Positions 1 to 11,910 of a DNA stretch of 64,000 nt are shown here, one piece after another. Both the position numbers and the translations under genes were made by a program. The stretch comes from Ursus arctos (Eukaryota; Chordata; Mammalia; Carnivora; Ursidae). Position 1 is the stretch's first letter, and each line of letters starts with the position of its first letter. Below the pieces are notes generated by a model. It was not told where the DNA came from. It saw nothing but the letters and a program-made list of their open reading frames with translations, and did not search any database. The stretch is taken from positions 20,003,449 through 20,067,448 of the forward strand of contig NW_026622930.1 of assembly GCF_023065955.2 (NCBI RefSeq), written 5' to 3'.

Positions 1-1125
1 GAAGTGACTCTGGACTGTTTTAGTCAACCCCCATTTAGCCCTGTAAAGCTCAAATGAACATTTCTCAGATTCCCTTCAAGCTAAAGTTCAAGATGTGAGT
101 TAGAGTCTATGCATTACGTATACTTCTGCAAAATTTGGGCCATGGCAGTGAGGCAGAGGTGAACTTCTTGTGGCCCTTGGCTTTTGCTGCTGGCAAGCAA
201 GACCGCAAAAACGTGAGGCTTTACCTCTGTAACAGCCCAGTGTCCTTGCCCAGTCTCTGGGATGGTGGGAAGCAGCTTCGATGGCAGTGCCCAGAAGGCT
301 GCTTGCTTCCAACATGGTTCCGGGGCAGCATCAAAAGCAGTGTTATCCGAGGGAAGCAGCCCTTAGAGCTCTTGAAGTCTCTCCAGGGGTAGAGCCTACA
401 ACCTGTTTCTCCAGCCTCTCTAACAATTTCATAAGCATCTACCTCCTTGATTAAAGTCCCCCACGCTTTAGATGCCTACAGTAGATTGTTTCCTGCATAC
501 GCTAAGCCATCAACAGACATCAAATTTCATTCCAGGTTTATTTGGTTCTAACTCTTGCTTTTTCCACCATGCCATGCTATATATAATTTATTTTGAAAAG
601 AAAATGTTTTAAAATGTTTATTTTTAAAAGAGATAATATGTTCTTTACTTCTATGAGGGTTGATGGCAAAATTTATTGGATAGACAGGTTCTCAAAAGAA
701 GGATTGTAATAAAGAATCTGACTCCATTTTTTGATGTTAGATTGTTGACAGCTTTTAAACCTCCCCCTCTCTCTTCTCCTTTTGGCCCCATCGAGTGAAG
801 CTGACACCAAAGCCTCTGATGCTCCCTCCTTTGGTTCTGGTGGGAAGTTCAAATCACTAGCAGGAACCCTTACTTTGGCCCTACCCTTCTAATTACCATG
901 AAAAGTCAGACTGGTCTCCTTTCCTTGTTCTCTCAAGCCATGTTGGACCAGCTTGGGGTCCTGCCCTGAACTCCCCAGAAAGTCCCATTATGTTGGTAAT
1001 AAACATTTTCATACCATCTCGGTGTATATGTGGCATTGTCATCTTGCCATCCAACCCAAATTTTGAATGGGGGTCCACCCTGCTTTTACAAAGTGACCAC
1101 AACAATGACTATCGGTGTTTATCGT
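1..1125. other. Unassigned single-copy sequence
   Basis: No repeat family or exon was recognised. The longest open frames (85 codons at 135-392 on +, 71 codons at 100-315 on -) overlap each other, show no known motif and are at the length expected by chance. The block is less AT-rich than most of the window. Confidence 0.4.
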
Positions 1126-1476
1126 AGTTCAAATTGCTATAAGAAATTACCACACACTGGGTAACTAAAACAACCGAAATTTATTTCTCACAGTTCTAGA
1201 GTCTGGGAAGTCTGAGATCAAGGCGCTGGCTAATCTTGTGTCTGGTGGGGGCCCTCTTCCTGGTTTGCAGATGGACTCCTACTTGCTGCGTTTTCACATG
1301 AGAGAGAGAAAGATCATTTCTCTTGGGTCTCCTCTTGTAAGGGTACGGATTCTATTCATGATGACCCCCACCCTCGTGACCTAATCACCTCCCAGGGGCT
1401 CCACCTCCAAATACCTTCACACTGGGGATTATATGGATTTTCGAAGGGAGGGTACACAAACATTCAGCCTATAGCA
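1126..1476 (-). mobile_element. MaLR LTR, MLT1-type, antisense
   Basis: Read on the minus strand this ends in the usual MLT1 3' region. On + it shows TTACCACACACTGGGTAACT, then the AAATTTATTTCTCACAGTTC block and TGGTTTGCAGATGGACTCC, and it closes near ATTCAGCCTATAGCA. MLT1 elements are solitary LTRs of the ancient non-autonomous ERVL-MaLR class and contain no genes. I am sure of the class but not the subfamily. Confidence 0.75.
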
Positions 1477-2688
1477 GTGTTTTAACATTCCTAGAAATAA
1501 TTTAAGGAACAGAAAAAAAAAAAAGAAACAAACAAAAAGAAAAAGCAGGAATATCTGGTCTAACTGGAGGTAAAGCTGACTCACAGATAAAATTTCTTAT
1601 GGACAAAACAGCTTTATTTGAAGAACCCTTACCTACGAACATATTACGTGAAATATCTATGCATTAAAAACTTTTATATGAAATCCAATTGTGATTCATT
1701 CTAATAGCTTCAATGGAAATGCAATTATTTCCCACATCCAAGCATTTTCAGAAACAGCCATTGAGTTAAAGAGCAGTTTTAATGCACAAGCAAAATGAGG
1801 TTGTTAAATATTTTAACTACTGAGTGAGTGACTAAGAATTAATATTTCAGGATTAAAATTCATTGATTATTGATTTTCTGCTATCTAGTCATTATAAATC
1901 AATGATTAGTGTGATTTCCAAGGAACATCTTTTAATTAAGAAGTTGATAAATATAGCAGCCTAACCAGGGGCAAAAATACCACTCAGTGTTTCAAAGTGG
2001 CTTTGAAAAGAAGATAGCATCTCTCCGTCCGAGTGCTATTTATGTTTCAACAAAATGAAACAAATCACGAAATTTTAGACTTAGACAACTGGAAACCTTG
2101 ATCTTTAAGCCCTTAACTACAAAATTTTGAGGAAATGATTCATATAAGTTAGGAGTCCAGCGGCCTATGGGTGAGAGGGCTGGTGCCGTCTGGGCACCAT
2201 CTTACAATTAGCTCAAAGCTCTTACCCCTTAAATACTTCTGTAGGAATTCTAATGGGTAGCAGTCATGATGCTAAACAACATATTTTTGGAATCTTTTAA
2301 TATGTCTATTAGATAACTCCATTTCTTCTAGTCAAAAAAAAATTGCTTATATACGCTCATCAGCTTGTAAACAGGATTGCCGTTAGCTAGATAGCACCTT
2401 TGTGCCAGTAGAAAAAGCCATCCCCTCTGGGTGGGCGTAGCAGGACGCAAATGAGCCATATTGTCAGCACCCAGGGGCCCCTCATTGGGTGCCCTTGTGC
2501 ACTGTGCAATGTGCCTCTCATCCCAGTGGGCCAGATTACGTGTGTACGTGCTCACTCTTTCCCCAAATCTTCCCCTACTTCACTCTCCTTCCCACTCTCC
2601 ACCTTTTCTGCATCATTCTAGTTTAGTATAGCAGTGTTGGTGTTTTCATTTAAGCTTCTGTTCCACGCGCTGTGAGAGGCAACATGCA
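1477..2688. other. Unassigned AT-rich sequence
   Basis: No recognised repeat or exon. An A-rich tract lies at about 1513-1552, just outside the MLT1 LTR. The small open frames, such as 75 codons on - at 2328-2555, have no recognisable domain. Confidence 0.35.
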
Positions 2689-3135
2689 GCGGGGGGTTTG
2701 CAGCATGTGCTCCAGAACCAGACGCACCAGGTTCGACTCCCATCCCTGCCATTTACTAGGTGTGGACTTTGTCAATTTTCTCAACCTTGTCTGGCCCTGT
2801 GTTCTTTTCTTTCTTTTTCCCCCATCTTTTCATTTTTTTTTTAATTTTTTAAAGATTTTTTTACTCATTTATTTGAGAGAGACAGCATGAGCAGGGGGAA
2901 GGGTAGAGGGAGAGGGACAAGCAGACTCTTCGCTGAGCGGGGAGCCCGACAACGGGCTCAAACCCAGAGTCCTGGGATCATGACCTGAGCCGAAGGCAGA
3001 CACTTAATCGACTGAGCCACCCAGGTGCCTCTGGCCCTGTTTTCTTAATTACAAAATGGTGATAATGATATCACTCTCCTTATGGAGTGTTGTGAAGAGT
3101 TAATACATGTAAAACATTTTAAACAGTCCCCGATG
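2689..3135 (+). mobile_element. MIR SINE, split in two by a SINEC
   Basis: The left half (to 2806) carries the MIR core words CCAGACGCACCAGGTTCGA and TGCCATTTACTAGGTGTGGA. The right half (from 3041) continues with AATTACAAAATGGTGATAAT and GAGTTAATACATGTAAA. Removing the SINEC at 2807-3030 and one TSD copy restores a collinear MIR. MIRs are ancient tRNA-derived SINEs shared by all mammals. Confidence 0.75.
2807..3030 (-). mobile_element. SINEC (Can-SINE), antisense
   Basis: A T-rich tail and AAAGATT...ATTTATTTGAGAGAGACAG lie at the left, with the tRNA-derived head reading CTGAGCCACCCAGGTGCC at the right. The TSD CTGGCCCTGT(G/T)TTCTT is present at 2791-2806 and 3031-3045. This is a full-length, tRNA-Lys-derived, L1-mobilised SINE inserted into a MIR. 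Confidence 0.93.
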
Positions 3136-3469
3136 CACAGTCATCTCTACAGAAATGCTTCCTAAGCCTGAATTGCCTATGGAAGTCACAGTAAGAATCC
3201 GGTAGGATGTTTACGCTATGACGTGTGAACTTGGCAAACACACTCCTAGGAACTTCAGGACCAAGAGTCTGTTCTTGCACTGGCCAGAAGGCAGGGAAAC
3301 CATCCCCATAAGAACATGAACCCTAATGTGCAAAGGGCCGCAGGAGGCTAGGGAGGCGGGAGGCTGCTCCAGAGAAGAGGAGGAGAGCGTGTCCTGACAC
3401 AAGTTTTGAAATCATGGGACCTTGTGAGGAAGTTCAGTACTTGCGAGTCAGATGGACAATCAGTTCCTG
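3136..3469. other. Unassigned sequence
   Basis: This short gap lies between the MIR and an MLT1 LTR. Nothing recognisable was seen; a 63-codon frame on - (3211-3402) has no motif. Confidence 0.35.
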
Positions 3470-3902
3470 CGGTCAGCAGAATAATGTACCCCCTCCCCCA
3501 AAAATGGCCAACATCCTACTCCTAGACCTATAAGTGTGTTACTTTACATGGCAAAAGGGACTTTGCAGGTTGATTAAGTTAAAGATTTTGAGATGGGGTG
3601 ATGAATCGGTATTATCTGCGTGGTCCAAATGAAATCAGAGAGGTTGGAGCTGCCATGCTGCTTGCTTTGAAGATGGAAGAAGAGGGCCACAAGCCAAGGA
3701 ATGCGAGTGATCTCTAGAAACTGGAAAAGGTAGGAAACAGATTCATCCCAAGCGCCCACATAGAAAGAATTCAGCCATTTCAATACCTTGATCTTTGCCC
3801 CATGAGGCGTGTGTTGGACTTCTGACCTACTGAACTGTAAGATAATACATCTGTGCTGTTTTAAGTCAGTAATTTGTTACAACAGCAATAGGAAATGAGT
3901 AG
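3470..3902 (+). mobile_element. MaLR LTR, MLT1-type
   Basis: It begins GGTCAGCAGAATAATGTACC. It continues with CAAAAGGGACTTTGCAGG, AAGATTTTGAGATGGGGTGA and GAAGAGGGCCACAAGCCAAG, and ends with TTTTAAGTCAGTAATTTGTTACAACAGC. This order matches an MLT1 LTR from end to end. The short frame on - (3574-3783) is a by-product of the LTR. Confidence 0.8.
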
Positions 3903-4939
3903 AGCTTCCCAGTGTTTCTATACTCCGTCATTTCTTTCTGTTCTACCAAGAAATACAGTTATGTACCATCACTATACATGGCTACCATGAACATGTGAGG
4001 AAATCAAGATGCCAGGCCGTGTGAGGGCCATCAGTATTGGCCCAGCCAGGACTTCTGCCATGGATACACATCTACTTTCTGGTCCCCTCTCCTAAACAAT
4101 CCAAGAAAAGATTTGGTGTCATTTTCAAAATTTGGTTGAAATTTACTTACACTGTGTTTTCTGAATTCTTAGGTTATTTTTCTCACACTTTAGAAGCAAA
4201 GCTCTGCCTTCTACTAGTAGAGGAAAAAGACATATTTTGAAATCAAGGGATTCTCTTCTCTTAACTCTGTAGTCAGTCATTCAACGGCAAGGTTACCCAG
4301 AAGATAAATTGCCCTTATCTCATATTAGGTGCCTGTGATGACTGGTTCAGATGGTGTTGAGGGTTTTAAAATCATCAACTTTCTTCCCATCCCTCTGATA
4401 ATCTTGTCCCAATAGTTTAGGGAACTAAATTAATCTCTTAGCTCTGTTCTTATCCCAACATAGCAAGATGCTTGGTACTGAGGATACATTTTCATTGTTC
4501 CCTTTCTTTTCATGTGTAAGTCTGTCTTTACCCAATTTCCTGATCTCCACGCTACACAGCAGGTGAGTGATCAATGGCCACCACCTTTTGCTCTAGCCAA
4601 ACATTTCTTGACCTGCACTTCATCAACTTCTGAAACGCAAGGCTCTTTCAAAGAAGGAGTAAGAGACTAAGCATATGTGATGGAAGGTAACACTTGACCC
4701 TGAGAAATGCTCAGAGTTCCTCACCGAGAAGAATAAACCCAAGTTTTCTACCTTTTAACATGGTGAATGTTAGCTGCTGCATGATGACTTTATTCAATTC
4801 AATCCAACAAACATTGATTGAGACCGTGCTCTGGGCAAAGAATAATAATTAAGTCACACATGGCATTAGGGAAACTGCTGACATTTGTGTTGATGATAGA
4901 TACTAGAGAATTAACACAATTAGAAGGGGAGACCTAAAA
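3903..4939. other. Mostly unassigned; weak L2 3'-end trace near 4790-4850
   Basis: The only hint is TTCAATCCAACAAACATTGATTGAG at about 4796-4820. It resembles the antisense of the L2 3' end, where the usual reading is CAACAAATATTTATTGAG. The remainder has no recognised element. A 67-codon open frame at 4037-4240 (+) looks like chance. Confidence 0.35.
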
Positions 4940-5190
4940 CAATTGCTGTGGTGGCGTAAGAGTAACACTAATTACAGTAATTTATGGGAACTGCCTATCA
5001 CTAATGCCTAATTATTAAGCAGCAAAATCATGAGCATGCATGCCATTAAATGTGTGTATGACGGACTTTGGTGTGTGCTGTATTAGATTAGATTTAAACA
5101 ATGAAATATAAACATGCATGCTCAGTCCTCTTAATGTGTTACTATGCAGTAATTTGTCATCTGCTCCCAATTTTTTAAAATTAGAGAAAA
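4940..5190. promoter_or_regulatory. Candidate conserved non-coding element
   Basis: Repeat-free sequence dense in homeodomain-type ATTA/TAAT words (CTAATTACAGTAATTTATGG, CCTAATTATTAAGC). It has two copies of the palindrome CATGCATG at 5034-5041 and 5113-5120. This texture is typical of deeply conserved developmental enhancers, but conservation is inferred, not shown. Confidence 0.3.
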
Positions 5191-5692
5191 ATGCTTAGCC
5201 CATGAATAACATAACTTGGTTCTTTTATACCAGGGAAGCTATAAATTGATTAGTGCACTTGATTTTCTAAATGAGTTCCCTATTATTGCCATCAAGAATT
5301 GTAGTGTGTTTTTTTTTCTCCCAGGCTTTCTTATAAATCATTTTAATTTTTCTTTTCCAGCATTCTATTCTAGAATAAATGCAACTCAGAGATGTCCGTT
5401 ATCTTGATATGTGCAGAGAGAATGAGTTAGAATGAGTCTGACCAGCTCTGTGTGGTCAAACCAATCCATCTAGCTGTTCAAGATTACTTATCAATCAGAC
5501 AAGAAGACCAGGTCCCAATTACTTCAGGTTCAGTTGAAATAATAGAGTAAGACAGTATTAGTGTTAATGTGGTTGAACCACATATAAGGTCACATTTATG
5601 TATGTGCCACCCTGAAAATTCAATGAAACCTTCTGACGTAAAAGGATTTAGAAATAAAGGGCAGCCCCAGACGTCACAAGATTGTCTTCTGT
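5191..5692. other. Unassigned sequence
   Basis: AT-rich DNA with a T-tract at about 5309-5320. No recognised repeat. The 63-codon frame at 5216-5407 has no domain. Confidence 0.3.
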
Positions 5693-5830
5693 CTCAATTT
5701 ATTCAGTTTTTCAACCAAAAATTACTTGAGATCTGTTATGTGTCAAGCACTGTGCTACACACTGGAAATGCAGAGATTTATGAGAATGAATCCTCCCACC
5801 CCCAAGGAAACTCATAGTCTAGTCATAGGA
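5693..5830 (-). mobile_element. L2 LINE 3' end, antisense
   Basis: CTGTTATGTGTCAAGCACTGTGCTACACACTGG, followed by AATGCAGAGATTTATGAGAATGAAT and AACTCATAGTCTAGTCATAG, is the antisense of the L2 3' UTR (usual words: TATGTGCCAGGCACTG, GGATACAGCAGTGAA). Only the last part of this ancient LINE is present. Confidence 0.65.
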
Positions 5831-7599
5831 GTTTCCTTGAGATCTACAAAACTGTAGTAACAAAGATGCTGGTACTCCTTTGGGCACATGACCCTAGTTG
5901 TATAAATTAGGATGTAAGTATGAATCATTAACTTCAAGTTAATCAGAAACTCTAGTTTCTTTTATAGGAACTAAAGCCAGCTACGTTAAAACCAGATGAA
6001 TATAGACCTGACCCATCTTTTCATCCCATCTCCATTTACTTTAAAACCATGCCCAACCTCAGGGGCCACAGGGAAACTAGTCTGTGCCTCCACTAGCTCT
6101 CTTTTCTGTTCCACAAGTTTAACCACAGCAACAAGAGCACGTGCAGTCCCTGGGAAATCAGTGCAGAGACACATAAAATAATGTATATTCTACTTGGATC
6201 TCTGGAGCCATTTTCTACTCTCTGCCTTTCCAAACCCATCACAAATGGGTAGGAAATCCTAACCATTAGCCTCCTGCTTCATTCAATGGGTTAACGAAAA
6301 TGAACCCCCTTAGCTCACACCCCTACTCCACTATTATTCCTCTCTGGAGTCTCATTCCTAGAAAGTCTGACCCATCCTTCTTTACCCTACCTAGGTTTTT
6401 TTCTTCAGCTGGCCCCACTATTAGGACTTTTAGGACCTACACTTTAGCCTCTCTTTCAAATACTGCTCCCATTCTCTCCTACAAAAGAGCTGGCTTTCAC
6501 ATTTTGGGAGGGGGTGGACTCTTTCTTGAAACCGACGACACCAAAATTCCCACTCCCCTTGACACCAGGGTAGGCAGAATGGATCAGTCTATTTAATTCT
6601 CCTCACTGTTGTTGCTGCCACTGTTGGCCCTAAAATGATTACAGTGTCTCTAACGGTGGGAGGATATAGATATGTAGATACATGAATGTATGGATGTACT
6701 GTAAGAATCTGTGGGATGTGGTTGTACATGTGCAAAGACTCAGCTGATCATTGATGGCCACCACTGATATTCTGCCATCTCTCATTTAAAGTCCATGCTA
6801 CCCATTAATATGGGCTCACTGAGTTCGATTTTGCAGGCTGTGCCATGTATGAAAGATCCCCATGTGTAAGGGCTGAAATCCAGTGAGAATGGCACAACCT
6901 AAACTCTGAGGCCTAGTCGAAGGCATCATCAAGATTTTCTAATCATACAAAGGCAATGTGTGGCTATTTGTCACCCTGCCACCATCCTCTCAATTCCACT
7001 CACTTCTGAACTCCTGTAACTTACTCACTTATGCATAAGCTTCTAGCCCACTGCCTGCTCCACGGTTACTGGTGGTAACTTCACATCCATGTCAATGATC
7101 CTTAAAATGCCAACCTCACATATCCTTGACTTCCTGAAGTTCATTGCATTTGATTTGCAGTGCCTTAAGTCTTGTCATTATTTGAAATTTCTCTACCTCC
7201 AAGATCTAAAAGTCTGAAACTCCCCACTTTGACCATGCCTTTCACCTTTCCACTTCCTCTGCTCACTCACTGTGTTGTACATATTCTTCTTCCCCCGTGT
7301 TACCTCCAGTTCTTCAGTCCCTCTTTATCTCTACAATGCATGTGGCTCTTTTCCAAATTCACTTGCCTTCATACCTGGCCTTGGTGGGTTACTCCACTCA
7401 TTGCTACATTACTCACTTGAATGTCCATATCAGTTATTTATATTGCTCTAAATTATATCAAACCCTGAATAGATTGCACTACTCATATTCTGCCCTCATC
7501 CTTGCAGGTCTTCTGAGTCTACTTCCACCCATCCTCAGTTAGGCCTTCAGTTTTGTTGCTCAGCAAAACAGTATTCTCAACATTGTACCAAGAGGACAT
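5831..7599. other. Unassigned sequence with pyrimidine-rich stretch
   Basis: No gene seen. The part from about 7170 to 7560 is pyrimidine-rich and gives several overlapping short frames on + (82 and 81 codons), which follow from composition. It may be a decayed sense-strand L2, but I cannot align it with confidence. Confidence 0.3.
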
Positions 7600-7745
7600 G
7601 CTTAAAATTTGTGTCTCCATTTCCTCAGCCATAAAATGAGGATAATAATGTGTGTATATGTACAACATAAATCAAATAATATAAATGACCTAAGACGCAT
7701 GCTCTGTTGGCATGTCAAGGTGTTAATAAGTACCTGTTCCTTTCA
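7600..7745 (+). mobile_element. MIR 3' part
   Basis: TCTCCATTTCCTCAGCCATAAAATGAGGATAATAATG is the MIR core-to-3' transition (usual: TTTCCTCATCTGTAAAATGGGGATAATAAT). It is followed by a degraded tail ending near TTAATAAGTACC. Confidence 0.5.
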
Positions 7746-9603
7746 TCTGCTGCAGGAATGAACCCCAAACAAACCTAAAACTTGGGTCTACTGATAGATG
7801 CTTCTGATGAATTGATCTTTGACTCGCCAAAGAAACTCAGAAAATGTGTCGTAATCACCAATGGGTGGACTGCAGACATGTGGACTGAGATTTCAAAAGA
7901 GTTTAGAGAATCTACAAAAGTGTAAAAAAAATCAACGAAGATGGCAAATGGGTCTTACATTCTTTATTTTCTGCATCAATTGTCCATTGCTCTATTCCTT
8001 GCCATTAAATGAAGCTTTACAAACTTAAACTCATTAGAAGCTTTTCATCAATCACCTTACTGTGTTGTTGTAACAAATATGCATCTAGTATTTTCTACCA
8101 CCTCTCCCTCAAAATGGCATTCCATCTATCTGCTTTTCTTCCTCTCAATTTTTAAAGAAAGTTAAAGAATTTTTTTCAAGTCTAAAACTTTGACTTTTTA
8201 TCTCAGTCCTTTCTCTTTAGAATGTTAGTGCCTTGCGTCTTTATTCTTTTCTTCTCTGTTGGATCCTTTCTATCAGGCTGCAGATTTTTCATCATTGTTT
8301 AATATTTTAAACTTTGTATGTATCGTGAAATCCCCAAATGGTGATTTCCAACCTGCAAGAAAGAACCACCTCTTCTTGAAGATGTTTTTTATTCCCAAAT
8401 TGACAATAATTATTCCATCCCCTGAAATAGTGTATCAACCCCTCTAAAACTATTATAAGGCTCTACAACCACAGATAACTACGAAACAAAATATAACAGG
8501 AAGTTTCCACAGAAGTTGAGCTTCCCTAATAAGGGATGTATGGTTATTGACTTTGATAATTGCAAATTGTGGGTATTCATGAAATTGTTGTATGAATCAA
8601 CTTTCAATCACACTTCACTAAAAATAAAGAGTAGGTTGTTTTGATTAGATAATGACAGCCACTCCAAAGGTTTTTCATTTCTCCCTGCTGAATTGATCCA
8701 TTGTTTTGGGTCTGGACAAACCCCAACATTTATTTCGATCTGAAGGAAAAAACTTCATTTCTCCTTTGTACTCCTCTCCACTGCCAATACTTCACTCTGA
8801 CACACGATCTGTGCAACCATACCTTGCACACTTTTCTGTACATATGCTTTAGTTCAATTAAAACTTCATCAAAGTATAAAAGTATCAAAGCACCAAAGTA
8901 TAAATCGAAAGCCAAAATTTTGAACATGAATTATCAAGACTTAAGATGTGACCTTGGCTATATTTTGAGGCAAATACACAGCTGTAAATACTTTTATTTT
9001 TAGGGAAGAAAGAATAAACTAAGTATTTCATGTAAGAGGTTCTGAAAAGAATACCAAACAAAAAAATCTAGCAAAAAGAGAAGGAAGGAATTTATAAAAT
9101 ATTGGCATATAGGTAAATGAATTAGGAAACTACAGACAGTATAGCCAAAATATTTATCTCAAATTGATAAACCATTCTCTGGCCTAATGAAGATAGAAGA
9201 GGGCAAACACAGAAACAATAACAACAACAAAAAAATTAGAAATCAGGAATAATTTTAAAAGATACGTATTTTAAATCACACACAAAATATATGTGTATTT
9301 ACTAGAGAATTATTTACAATGGTGGAAACATGGAAGCAATTTAAATTTCCACTAGGAGGGTATTGACCATATAATGTTAGTATTTTTATGTAATAGATTT
9401 TATTCAATATGATGCAGCTGTTGAACAGATTTACATAGATACAGTTAGTTTGTTTTTTTTATTTGTCCACAAGACTTTTATAAATGTTATGCAACAAAGT
9501 GTTAGCTTTATATCTCTGGGTATTGTCTGTGAAATACTACCTCTTAATGAGATTATTGAAATTATTAAATGAAATAACATATATTTATTTTTTACATTCG
9601 ACA
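7746..9603. other. Unassigned AT-rich sequence
   Basis: No recognised transposon or exon. The 100-codon frame at 8701-9003 is AT-rich, with lysine/serine runs in its last third, and has a 65-codon antisense frame opposite it. It is not a credible gene. Confidence 0.3.
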
Positions 9604-9740
9604 ATTTCATTCCAACACTGTTTATATGTCAGACACAGTGCCAAGTAGTTCAAGAAGAAAGAAAAATGCCTGCTTTCATTTTACTGATGATCTACTTTTT
9701 GAATGAGACATTAATGACACCACCACATAAACGAACTGCG
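9604..9740 (-). mobile_element. Possible L2 3' end, antisense
   Basis: AATTTCATTCCAACACTGTTTATATGTCAGACACAGTGCC resembles the antisense L2 3' end (usual: ATTCAACAAATATTTATTGAGC...TGTGCCAGGCACTG). The fit is loose beyond 9660. Confidence 0.35.
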
Positions 9741-10679
9741 ATGAGTATAAGAGATATTTACAGCGTAGTTTGGGAACATATAACAAGTACCTAACAATCT
9801 AGCACACAAGAAAGGCTCAAACGATGTATGTGCTGGTTTTTCCTCCTCTCTCTCTGATATCCAACCTACTGCTCTTTTCAGGAATTACATTTCTTCTCAA
9901 AGGAATCTTGAATAGATGTATTACAATTTCCTAAAGTAATTATAAAAAATAATAAAATCAAGGAATAATAAAACCAGTTTCAACTCAAGACATTGGGGCA
10001 ATCTGGCCCATTGTGTGCTAATAACATCCGGTCTCTAAATCCCAACCACGTAGGCTTGCTAAAATACACAGCTCAGGAGAATGAGTAATAAGATACCTGT
10101 CTCTGGTACCTTATTATCCGTCAAAAATAGATCAAAGCACCAGGCTAATGAAAATGCAAATATGGCTTCCAAATCCATGTGAGAGGCTGTTTGAGGCTGT
10201 TCCTGACCACTCACAGGCCCCTAACCCACTTGGACCAATGTCACCACAAAGGCGTGGGTGATCCCATTGGTCACAGGTAGGACCACTGAGGAGAGTACAT
10301 GTATACCATAGCACTTTTTGTGATATTTCATAATCCCCTTCAGAGAACTTTCCAATTTGTGGAATTATATATTCCTTAGGTTTGCTCCTGTGATTATTTG
10401 ATCATCCCTTAGTCACCTTGTTTTAACTGCCTACATAACACTTCTCATAACTGATTTTTTTCATGTTTCCTCCACAGCTGAGGGTAAGAAAGAATAGGGA
10501 GATAAGAAGATGGTGGATTCTAGCAAGGAACTCTGTTACTTTTACTTCTTTGTGAAGTCCTGGAAAAATGAAAAAGATCCCCAAGAATAAGAAGGTTATA
10601 CAGCTACTTTAGATTGTGGGGTCAGGAAGACCTAAGGGGTGACATTTAAGGTAAATGGCCATTAGAAGCCATTCATACA
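9741..10679. other. Unassigned sequence
   Basis: Nothing recognisable. A short antisense frame at 10132-10314 has no motif. Its right edge merges into an L2 remnant. Confidence 0.3.
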
Positions 10680-11395
10680 TATCCTCTGAGAAAGCCAGTG
10701 TCTGGCAGTGGAAATAGGTCATGGAAAGGCCCCATGGTGGTGATTGGGCTTGACTTATAGGAACTTAAGAAGTACCACAGAATGGGAGTTTAGAGGTTAA
10801 GGGAAAATTGATACTAAGTGAGTTCAAAAAAATAGTCAGTAGATAGATCTCGTAGGGTTTTATAAAGCTGGGAAAGAAATTCATTGTTTGCTTTGTACTA
10901 AATGTAATGAAAAGTCCTACACTATTTCTCATCAAAGGAATGATGTGGTCTTATATTTTTAAGAATCACTTTTGCTGCTGTGCAAAGAATGATTTCATGG
11001 AAGGGTCCAAATCGTAGTGAGGAAACCAGTCAGGAGGTTCTTGTATTTGTCAAGGACAAAGGAGTTGGGTTTTGGGACAGCCAGGGTGGTAGTAGCAGAA
11101 ATGGACACAGGCAGGTGGTTGGGGATATGTTTTGTAGGAAGAGTGAGCAATATCTTCTAATGACTTTGAGATGGAGGATGTAGACAGAAATAAATAAAAA
11201 ATAACACCAAGGTTTTGATCTCTGAATCTGGCAGCCACTGGAGTTTTTACAGAAAGGTGGAAAAAGAAGGAAAGCAGAGCCGTTTGGGAGGACAGCCATG
11301 AGTTCACTTTTAGGTTGCAATGCCTGGCAGAAATCCAAATGAGGACAGCAAACCATGAGCTGATTTGAAATATACGGAATGAAAATTATAGTCTG
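10680..11395 (-). mobile_element. L2 LINE fragment, antisense
   Basis: The order of blocks is that of antisense L2: GTAGGGTTTTATAAAGC (10853 on), ATGATGTGGTCTTATATTTTTAAGAATCACTTTTGCTGCTGTG (10940-10982), GAAACCAGTCAGGAGG, GGTGGTAGTAGCAGAAATGGA and AACACCAAGGTTTTGATC. It covers several hundred bases of the L2 3' region. The frames of 67-108 codons here are fortuitous. Confidence 0.65.
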
Positions 11396-11543
11396 GGTTT
11401 AAAGGGCTAGCAAATATTTTGCCTTTTTGATAAAAAAATTCACATATTTTTGCTCTCATCTATTAATTTGTATTTTATTGCTTAATCCCAGAGAACAGAA
11501 GTATTTTCTCTCTTACTTTCATGGTTTAAAGAAATCCTTTATG

Positions 11544-11724
11544 CTGGGTGCCTGGGTGGCTCAGTTGGTTAAGTGTCTGACTCTTGGTTTCAGCTCAGGT
11601 CCTGATCTCAGAGACCTGAGATGGGGCCCTGTGTCAGGCTTGGAGCTAGGTATGGAGTCTGCTTGTCCCTCTCCCTCTGCTCCTCTCCCCCAAAGGTAAA
11701 TAAAATCTTAAAAAAAAAAAAAGA
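11544..11724 (+). mobile_element. SINEC (Can-SINE)
   Basis: The head is GGGTGCCTGGGTGGCTCAGT, followed by TTAAGTGTCTGACTCTTGG, and the tail is AAATAAAATCTT followed by a run of A. Imperfect TSDs are AAGAAATCCTTTAT at the left (11529 on) and GAAAGATCCTTTAT at the right (11725 on). The body variant with TCTGACTCTTGGTTTC is an older SINEC type. Confidence 0.9.
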
Positions 11725-11866
11725 GAAAGATCCTTTATTCTAGCCCTCTGATAGAAACATGGGATCATAATCTCCATAATCACTACACATGATGAACCTT
11801 AAAAACCTATTCTGGACTGATAAGGTTCTCCATGTTGAAATACCTAAGTGGTGACAACCAGTAAGA

Positions 11867-11910
11867 TGTGTGTGTGTGTGCATGTGTGTGTGTGTGTATA
11901 TATGTATATG
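11867..11910. repeat. (TG)n microsatellite
   Basis: Interrupted TG repeat with one CA break (GTGTGCATGTGTG), grading into TATATGTATATG. Confidence 0.95.
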
